A DNA stretch of 18,125 nt from an uncultured Fibrobacter sp. (lineage in GTDB: Bacteria; Fibrobacterota; Fibrobacteria; Fibrobacterales; Fibrobacteraceae), in NCBI GenBank assembly GCA_947306025.1, contig CAMZFJ010000009.1, positions 1-18,125 on the forward strand, given 5' to 3'. The position numbers and the translations under genes were made by a program. Below, in pieces: positions 7,395 to 15,800 of the stretch. The notes beneath the pieces were generated by a model. The model did not search any database. It saw only the letters and a program-made list of their open reading frames with translations, and was not told where the DNA came from. How positions within the stretch are numbered: position 1 is the stretch's first letter; each line of letters opens with the position of its first letter.

Positions 7395-7786
7395 AAAAAG
7401 ACTCCTAATATTTAAATCATAGCTTTTTTGATTCGAAAAACGTAAAACGATACGAAAAAAACATAAAAAAAAGCATGAATAAAGACGTGGAAAAAATTTT
7501 CAGACGCGGTTTGGAATCCTTCGAAATGCACATGGAAAGCTTCTTGGCTTTGATAACGAATTCTTACAATTTTGTTTATTATTGGGGTGTTTTTCTCCAA
7601 TTTTCTAAAAATTTTATACATTTGTTCACTGAAATTGCGCGGTTTGCACCAAAAAAATGAATGTTTTATCTTTTTTTGCACGCAAATGTTACAATTTGAA
7701 GCTATTTTTAGGGTGCGAATTACGAGAATACTCCAATATATAATATTATTGTATATTGGTCTTGCAGTGTAATTATTGAGGAAAAA
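7395..7786. other. AT-rich divergent spacer between LRR and AIPR genes
   Basis: A 392-bp spacer, clearly AT-richer than its neighbours. For the LRR gene, a TATGAT -10-like box lies on the minus strand at 7421-7416, with only a weak -35. For the AIPR gene, a TATAAT box lies inside the palindrome at 7733-7759. The middle holds a 61-codon plus-strand frame (7475-7660) that begins MNKDVEKIFRRGLESF, without a convincing ribosome binding site; I do not annotate it as a gene. No tRNA, terminator or repeat array was seen. Confidence 0.6.
7733..7759 (+). promoter_or_regulatory. 27-bp palindrome over the -10 region of the AIPR gene (possible operator)
   Basis: Half-sites CCAATATA (7733-7740) and TATATTGG (7752-7759) are perfect inverted repeats, and the bases between continue the symmetry around T7746 with a single T/G exception. 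TATAAT at 7739-7744 lies within it, with a poor -35 upstream. The dyad ends 27 nt before ATG 7787. That is the position expected for a repressor operator or autoregulatory site, though an RNA hairpin is also possible. Confidence 0.55.
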
Positions 7787-9679
7787 ATGGAACTAACAAA
7801 ATCGCAGGAACGCCGCTTAGCATTTGTCGCTAGCCTCTTGAGCTTAAACCCTAATGACCCTAACGATCGAATTAAGGCACTCCGGCATCTGAACCTAGAT
7901 GAAAATGGTTGCTTTCACGGCTTCCAGTATTCACAGGGCTTCATGGAATTCTTCATCTTCTTGGACGAAGATACTCCGCTTGAAAAAGTTGTCGCACACT
8001 TGAATGCCGATCTGAAGCAACTCCAGATTGCCGTGTTCCGCACCAGCGACCCGACCAATCCGTTCTTCCTCTCGCTTCGCGAAGAAGCTGACCCGTGGGC
8101 AGTCAACAAGATTTCAGATGAAGAAGCTGAAGAAGATGTTGATGCTCCTGCAAGCCGTCCGTACATGGAAACGCTCGAAATCACGGTGCTCCGCACTCGC
8201 GCTAGCCGCGATATCACGGACTCCGAACTCGAACGTACCCTCAAGGACATGCGTCGCAAGCTCACTCTCTGGAAGGCAGACGTCAAGGCTAAGCTCGAAA
8301 TCATTGCCGAACACGACGACCTCACTCGTGACTTCCGCAGCGCAGACGACAAACTTGAAATCGAGATGGACTCCGAACCGCTCCACCTCACTTCCGATCA
8401 CGGCGAACTCTTCCTCGGTTTCTGCCCGATTCGCACGATTTTTGACTACCACGTTGCCCTTGGTAAGCGCCTCAAGACCAAGCACAACATGGCTATCGTA
8501 AGCTCTAACATTCGTACTTATCTTGGTAACCTCACTCATACGAACGCCGCTCTTATCGATGCCTTCCAGACGATGGAACGCAATGACGACAAGAACGTGA
8601 ACGTCGATGACTTCCCGTTCCTCCACAACGGTATGACCCTCACGGGCGACGACCTGCGCCTTAAGGAACGCGATGGCAAGAAGGTGCTTTTCATTGAACG
8701 CCCGAAGATTATCAACGGTGCGCAGTCTCTCTTCACGTACGAACAGTACGCCAAGAAGAGCAAGCATCCGGTGAATCCGCAGGTGCTCGTCAAGGTTGTG
8801 GTGCCGTACCAGGGCGCCGACAACTTCCTGAACCAGGTGACCATGGCTAACAACCGCCAGAACCCGGTGTTCAGCTACCATCTGCGTGCTGCTGACGATT
8901 TGCAGTTCTTCATTTGGCAGCGTTACCAGGAAGAAGGCTTTACCTACGTTTATAAGGACGGTGTCCGCCTCAAGGCCCGTACCCGTAAGCTCGAAGTCCG
9001 CATGCGTCCGGAACTTGCTAAGACTCTCTTCATGATGGACGGCAAGCTCAGCGAATGCCGCTCCAGCGACTGCATCTTCGACAAGGAAACGCTCTACCAG
9101 CGCTGCTTCGGTGCGTTTGTGCGCGTTGCCCCTGAAAAGGAAAAGGACTTCGTCCGCAAGACGATTGCCTTCACGAAGGCTTGGCAGCTCCTTAGCCGTC
9201 TCCCGATCAAGATCCGCAAGGTCACTCCGGGTAAGGGCGTGTCTATCGAAGCTAACGACGATAACCCGCTGACCCGCATCACGTGGAACGGCCGTCTTGA
9301 AGACAAATTCATCTTCCGCAGTGCTGTGAAGGACCTCGTGGTGGCTCTCGCTCTCCGCCACTGGCTCATTTACGGCAACCCGATTCAGGACTTCGAATGG
9401 CTCGTCGAAAACGAACTCAACTTCAACGATTCCATCCTCAAGTATGCATCCCGCATCTACACGGATGACTTGAAGAACATCTTGATTTCGGAATTCAAGG
9501 ATAACACGAACTACTACGACACCATTACGACGATCGACAAGGATTCCGGTGAATCTGTGGAACGTCGCTTGTGGAAGGGCTTCTCCAACACGGCTACTTA
9601 CGACAAGATGATTGAACTCTTGTGCAAGAAAAATCCGGCTTGGGAAAAGTGCCGCGGTGGCATCGAAGTATTCCTCTAG
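7787..9679 (+). CDS. AIPR-family protein (abortive infection/phage resistance family)
   Basis: A 630-residue cytoplasmic protein with no signal peptide. The AIPR signature blocks appear in order: NIRTYLGN at 241-248, FPFLHNGMTL at 276-285, KIINGAQ at 307-313, LVKVVVP shortly after, and ANNRQNPV at 354-361 followed by LRAADDLQ. The N-terminal 235 residues are unfamiliar and include an acidic stretch about 109-120. The family is named from phage abortive-infection genes and is often found near restriction or defence genes; its biochemical activity is not known to me. Here it stands alone, with its own promoter region, an operator-like palindrome and a terminator. GAGG lies 5 nt before the ATG. 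Codon use is strongly biased (AAG, GAA, CTC, CGC/CGT), like a well-expressed resident gene rather than a recent arrival. Defence is therefore a guess from family, not from context. Confidence 0.85.
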   Translation: MELTKSQERRLAFVASLLSLNPNDPNDRIKALRHLNLDENGCFHGFQYSQGFMEFFIFLDEDTPLEKVVAHLNADLKQLQIAVFRTSDPTNPFFLSLREEADPWAVNKISDEEAEEDVDAPASRPYMETLEITVLRTRASRDITDSELERTLKDMRRKLTLWKADVKAKLEIIAEHDDLTRDFRSADDKLEIEMDSEPLHLTSDHGELFLGFCPIRTIFDYHVALGKRLKTKHNMAIVSSNIRTYLGNLTHTNAALIDAFQTMERNDDKNVNVDDFPFLHNGMTLTGDDLRLKERDGKKVLFIERPKIINGAQSLFTYEQYAKKSKHPVNPQVLVKVVVPYQGADNFLNQVTMANNRQNPVFSYHLRAADDLQFFIWQRYQEEGFTYVYKDGVRLKARTRKLEVRMRPELAKTLFMMDGKLSECRSSDCIFDKETLYQRCFGAFVRVAPEKEKDFVRKTIAFTKAWQLLSRLPIKIRKVTPGKGVSIEANDDNPLTRITWNGRLEDKFIFRSAVKDLVVALALRHWLIYGNPIQDFEWLVENELNFNDSILKYASRIYTDDLKNILISEFKDNTNYYDTITTIDKDSGESVERRLWKGFSNTATYDKMIELLCKKNPAWEKCRGGIEVFL

Positions 9680-9714
9680 TTTATCCTGTAAATAGGGTCT
9701 AGAATCCAGTTTTG

Positions 9715-9749
9715 AAGCGTCTCCACTCCATGGGGACGTTTCTTTTTTT
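9715..9749 (+). terminator. Rho-independent terminator of the AIPR gene
   Basis: A 10-bp stem, AAGCGTCTCC (9715-9724) with GGGGACGTTT (9732-9741), including two G-T pairs, a 7-nt loop, then a run of seven T at 9743-9749. It lies 36 nt after the AIPR stop and isolates that gene from sprA. Confidence 0.85.
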
Positions 9750-9800
9750 CTATGTTATCGGTGCTAATTTTTTGTGTCCCGTTTTTGTATTTTGTGACCG

Positions 9801-12800
9801 TTGCGTTTTAGAAAGTTTTTTAAATCCGCCCTTTGTGGCTTTGCTGCGTGCAGCTTTGTGGCTGTGGGTTCCGTCTGGTCTCAAGACGGGACGCTTAGCT
9901 CGTATGAATCTCTTTTTGACGATGAACTTTTTCAGGACGTGCCTGCACCGAAGTCTTCGGCTTCCGTAGTGTCTTCAAGTGCTGCGTTGCCTGCTTCTAG
10001 TGCCGTTCAGCCGAAATCGTCGTCTCAACCGTCTGTGGCGGTTTCGTCTGCGGCTTCACCGAAGTCGTCGGCTGCTCCGGTTTCTTCCGCTGCGCCACCC
10101 GCATCTTCGGCTGTAGTTCCGGCTTCCTCCACTGCGCCAGCTTCGTCTTCCGCGCAGGTTGTTGCTCAATCTTCTGCAACGCCTGTTTCGAGCTCTGCAA
10201 AACCGGCATCTAGTGACGCGCGTTCTTCGTCTTCGATGGCTCCCGCATCGTCTGCGGCAAAGTCTTCGGCGAGTGCTGTGAAATCTCCTGTTGTGGCTCA
10301 GGTTGAGCCGCCAACGGACAACGCTTCCGAAGTCAGTTCGGAAGATGTTTGGACGCCTGCCATAAAGTATTTCCCGGTGCCAAAGTCTACGTCTCCGCTC
10401 GACGGCTTGCTGCCGTTTGGCGGTGTGGGTGCACGCCCGGGGCTCATGAACACATCGAAGGGCCAGATTTTCTCGCACGATATTGATGTGGCCACTCGTG
10501 AAATTGACGTGTCGGAAAAACGCGTGAACTCGCTTTCTCGCACGGATACGACGGTCCTTTGGACATCGCATTATCCGGAACTTGCAGATTACGTTTCGGA
10601 CATGTACGATATCGGGCGCAAGCGTCTTTGGCTTAATGGACTCGTCGGGCAGAACGATGGCTACGAGGCGCCTGAAACCGGTTCCGTCTTTGATATTACG
10701 ATTCCGGTGAACATGCCTGCCTGGATGAAGGACTTTGGTTTCAACAAGCCGAAGCTCATGCTCAAGGGATCCATGGATGTTCGCTTCAAGGGTTATGGCG
10801 AAAAGGATGATGCCGAAGGTAGCACCAAGACTAGTCTTTGGCCGTCTCCGTCTTTGGACTACAACCCGAGCTTCATGGTTGAAGGTAAGATTGGTCCGTA
10901 CATCACCGTTGAAATCAAGAATGTTGATGAAGGCCTCGGTTCGCAGAATGAAGTCCGCGTTGTGTACGAAGAATCGTTCAAGGGCGAATTCGAAGATTAC
11001 ATCTTACAGCGAGTCGAAGCGGGTACTACGAACTTGTCGCTTGCCGGTACGGAATTCACCGGTTATTCCGAAAACCACCAGGGCCTCTTTGGTATCAAGG
11101 CTGAATGGAAACTGGGCGACTGGAAACTCACGACAATTGCCTCGCAGGACGGAGGTCAGCAAGAAGAATATTCTATCAAGGCTAACGAATCGACGACTGA
11201 ATTCCAGGTGACGGATAAGCAGTTCATCGCATACCGCTATTACTTCTTGGACCAGGATACGAGGACAGAATATATCAAGGCTGCGATTAAGGGTAACACC
11301 ATCAACAAGCCGCTGCCGGACTTGAAGTTGTACAAGAGAAGTTCGCTGAACGAAACGAACAATGTCTTCAAGGATATTACGGTTGTTTACAAACCTCCGC
11401 AGGGTGAGCCCATTACCAAAACGGTCAACCGCATGGAGGAAATCAAGGACTTTACTTACGATTCCAAAATGGGTGTCGTAAAGATTAATGGTGTGAACCG
11501 CAATACGCTCATTGCTGCTAAATGGGGCTCGACATTACGCGATAACGATGAAGCTGTCCTTATCCAGTGGGATGCCACGCTGAGTGAACTCAAGGATATC
11601 GACAAGTTGATGTTGCGTAACGTTTATTCGATTGGCATTTCGGATGCCAGCGCCAACAGCTTTGTCTTGCGCATGAAGAACAAGTCGGGTATTTCTGGAA
11701 ACTATTTGAAAACGCTTGGTCTTGCGGATGAAAAATCTGGAACGCCTTTGGTGAGCGAATCGAAAATCTTTACGAAGGATGCTTCGGGTAGTTACACGGG
11801 TGAAATGTGGTTGCCCTGCCGCATGTGGACGGATTCCGTTTATGCAGATTATGGCTCGAAGGCTAAAGAAGTTGCAGAGCGCAACTGCTTGGAACCGTTG
11901 CGCAATGTTGATACGACAGCGGCGATTGCACAACTTTATACTTTACCTGTCTATAATTTGAACCGTTACACGAGCCAGTTCTATTTTGAATCTGTGGGCA
12001 AGCGTCGTAATTCCATGCTCAGCGTGCGCGACCCGAATTCCAGCTACTCCGTGAACAGCGGAAGCTGCATGGATATTTCTCCGGGATCTGAAAAGGTTAC
12101 GGCCGGTTCTACAACGCTAATCCGTGGTACAGACTACGAAGTCAACTATGAACTGGGTCAGATTGAACTTTTGAGCGACCGCGCTCTTGATCCGAACCAA
12201 GAAATCAAGGTCAAGTTCGAATGCGAACCGATGTTCGAAGTTGATAACAAACTTCTTTTGGGTGCACGTGCCGAATTGCCTTTGGACTTGTACGGTTTTG
12301 GTGCTGGTTCTGTCTTTGGTATCACGGCCCTTTACAAGAGCCAGAGCACAACGGCTGAAGTCCCGACCTTGGGCAACGAACCGTATTCGAGCTTCCTCTG
12401 GGGCTTCAACATCCGTTTGCAGGATTCCGTGAAGGCTCTGACGGATTTGGTGAATGCGATTCCGGGCATCAATACGACAGCAACTTCGAACTGGCGTGTC
12501 GAAGCGGAATTTGCCGGTAGCCGCCATAACGCAAACACAAGCAAGACGCAGACCGCTTTAGTTGAAGACTTTGAATCGACCTCGACAGGCCTTGTGTATC
12601 CGCTGTCTAGACTGTCTTGGACGCAAGCATCGCCTCCGGGTGGTGTTGATTCGCTTCAGTTTATATCGACGTATATTGAAAGCCAGGACTACCGCCATCA
12701 AGGTGAATTTATTTGGCATAGTAACACGACGGAACTTTACAAGTACATTTACGATAACGTAGGTAACTCCGATGTAGATAACCAGCATCTGACCGTGCTC

Positions 12801-15800
12801 AAGATGACGCTTCGCCCGAACGATAACCTTATGGGTAATTCTTGGGGCGGTATCATGCGTGCGAACAGCTCTTACTATCAAGACTTGAGCGAAATGAAGT
12901 ACCTTGAAGTTGTGGCTCGCGGTAACTCAGGCTCCATCTTTATTGACTTGGGGCTTGTGAGTGAAGACATTTCAATCAATGGTAACAAGCCGAATGGCAA
13001 GTACAATGGTGAAAATGATCTTGGCATGACAACCGCAAAGCATGACCGTGGCCTTGATGATGTTTCGGGTGAAAATGAAATTAGAGTTGTGTGGGATTGC
13101 CGTATTGAACCTTGTAAGGCTGATACTTTGAAAATGGGATCTGTTGACCTGTCGACAAGAGATATTGCCGGTGATGACTTCAAGGATTTGGACGATGAAA
13201 GCGATCCGCCTAAGAGCATTAACGGAACTGAAGGCAACTTGGGTGAACGCGCTTACGATACCGAAGATATCAACAGGAATGGTTCTTTCGATACTGACAT
13301 TAGCTTTGTCCGTTACCGCATTGACCTTTCGAGTACAAATTCGACGGAATATGAAGTCTTGAAAAACGGCTGGCGCAGATGGCGTATCCCGCTGAACCAG
13401 TACGATACGATTGTTTCTCCGACGGGTAGCGGCTATAAGGAAATCTTGGCGGAATCCCAGTACACTCGTATGTGGTTGGGCCGCCTTGGTCCGGGCGTTT
13501 CCGAAGCGAAGGTGCAAGTGGTAAGCCTTGGCGTCTTGGGTAATGCTTGGGAAGAAACTACGGTGGCCGATCTCTATCGCACTTCGACCAACGAAAATTC
13601 GCAGATTGTCGAAGTGAACGGTGTTGAAAGCCGTGTAACCGAATCACTTGCAACGCACGATACAACGTATATCAAGGTTTCGACCATCAACAACCGTGAA
13701 AATGCAAAGACGTATTTCAAGTCTCCGAATACGGTGACGGAACGCGATGCCGATTCGAATGCCCCGCTCAAGGAAACGGCGCTTGTGTTGGAATACCATA
13801 ACATGAGCCCGGGGCAAGAAGTGGGCGTGACTCGACTCTTCGAAACGGATACAAAGAACTTCTCGGCGTACAAGTCTTTGAAGATGGAAATACATTATGA
13901 GAAAGATCCTGAATCGAAATCAGGTACTGTTCCGATTCGCTTTGCCTTGCAATTCGGTGAAGGGTCGATTGATGGATCCAAGGATTATTACGAATGGAGT
14001 TTCCGCCCGAAGGATTTGGATAGGACGTGCGAACCGGGCCGTGAGTCGGATTGCCATGAAAAGAACTGGCTTGACAATGCTTTCGCAATGAATCTGTCCG
14101 ATTTCTCGGACCTCAAGCGTGGACGCCATCCGCCGTATGTCGAACCGGTTGTGAAAAAGCTGCCGGGTGATCGTGAAGAACAGCTTCGCTTGGTTGGTAA
14201 TCCGTCTATCACGAAGGTTGATTGGATGCGCTTTGTGATTATTGCGGATTCTTCTGCTTCGCCGGCAGACCTTAAAGGTAAGTTCTGGATCAATGACTTA
14301 CGCCTTTCCGATATGGATACGGAATGGGGTTATGCCGCACGTGTGAATGGCCAGGTGAATTTTGCAGACTTCATTTCGCTTTCGGGTGCGGTTCGCTATC
14401 AGGATGGCGACTTTGCAACGCTTTCAAATTCGGGACGTTCTCCGAAACCGGACTTGGCATCGGCTGCATCTCAGCTCGATGTGTCTGCGGACATTTCTAT
14501 TGCGCTCAACAAGTTCTTGAACGATTCTCTCGGATTCCATATCCCGATGTCGTTCAGTTACCATAGCTCAACAAAACGCCCGTACATGAAGCCTACGGAC
14601 GACATGATTCTTAAGAAGAGTAGCTTTGTGGACCTTACAGGTGACATGTTCCAAGGCGACCTTGCTGTTGAATCGGAAAATGAAGAAAACAAGTTGAGAG
14701 ATAACGCCGAATCGAAGGGCTATGAATCTTATGTGCAGGACTTGGGCTTTAGCGTAAGTTACCATAAGGATTACAAGGCTAGCGAAACAAAGCTCGGTGA
14801 ATTCTTGTCGCAGGCATTCTTGGAACGTCCGGCTCTCAGCTATTCTTATCACCAGTCCGAAGGTCGTTCGACGACTTCTGCGGACTCTACTTACTCTTAC
14901 CATACTTTGTTCGAGTACAAGTTGGGTACGTTTAGCATGTTCAAGTTTAAGCCGTTCGAAGGCTTGGGCAAATATTCTTGGCTTAAGGATTTCTCGAAGA
15001 CTGAATTTGAACCGTGGCCGCAAACATTCGATTTGACACTCTTCGATTTTAACTATGTACGCTACGTGAACCAGACTCGCGATCCGGATTTTGTGGAACC
15101 GCAAGTGGACAAGGTCGTGACCTATACGGCAGAACTCAACCACAAGTTGAATTTGCGTTGGAACATCCTTTCGTTCCTCACGACTAGCTACTCCATCAAT
15201 ATCCGTCGTGACATGTTTGGTGGTGGCGACCGCGAAGGCTTTGTTAAGGAAAACTTCTTTACCACAGCCGAAGGCGGCCTCTTTGCGAGCGGTTACATCT
15301 TTGACCACGACCATTCCGATAGAAAGGTTTACGTGTCCCGCGACAGTCTCGTGATTATTCCGGTGGATACAATTGCAAAGACCGATGCAAACGGCAAGCA
15401 ACTCACGATTGATATGCAGAACCCGGATTCTTACGAAATCAGGTACGATACGACGGCGTTCTACAAGGTCGATAGCGTTGGGCATCGTGAATATGGCCGT
15501 GCTTATGGTATTCTCCGCAACGAACGTTCTAGAAATCAGCAGTTTAGGATTAATTTCAATCCCAAGCTGATTCCGTTTATCCCGTTCAATATGCAGTTCT
15601 CTTCTGACTTTAACCAGCAGAAGAGCATCCCGGATGATTTCAGCTTTACGGATCCGTCGAACATTGAAAAGAACTACTGGACGATTTCGCAGACGAATCG
15701 ATTCGAATTTACGCCGTCTCTGAGAATTATTGAACTTGCCAACTTGTTCGGAAAGGACAATGCCGTTTCTGGATTCTTTAACAAGCTCAAGTGGCGCGAA

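Noticed and set aside
7412..7681. 89-codon minus-strand frame in the spacer
   Set aside because: Lys/Phe-rich translation of AT-rich DNA, crosses the likely LRR promoter, no ribosome site.
8114..9361. 415-codon open frame on the minus strand
   Set aside because: Antisense shadow of the AIPR gene, which has convincing family motifs, a ribosome site and a terminator.
9712..9969. 85-codon plus-strand frame over the sprA start
   Set aside because: Begins inside the AIPR terminator stem and overlaps the sprA signal peptide in another frame; hydrophobic by composition only.
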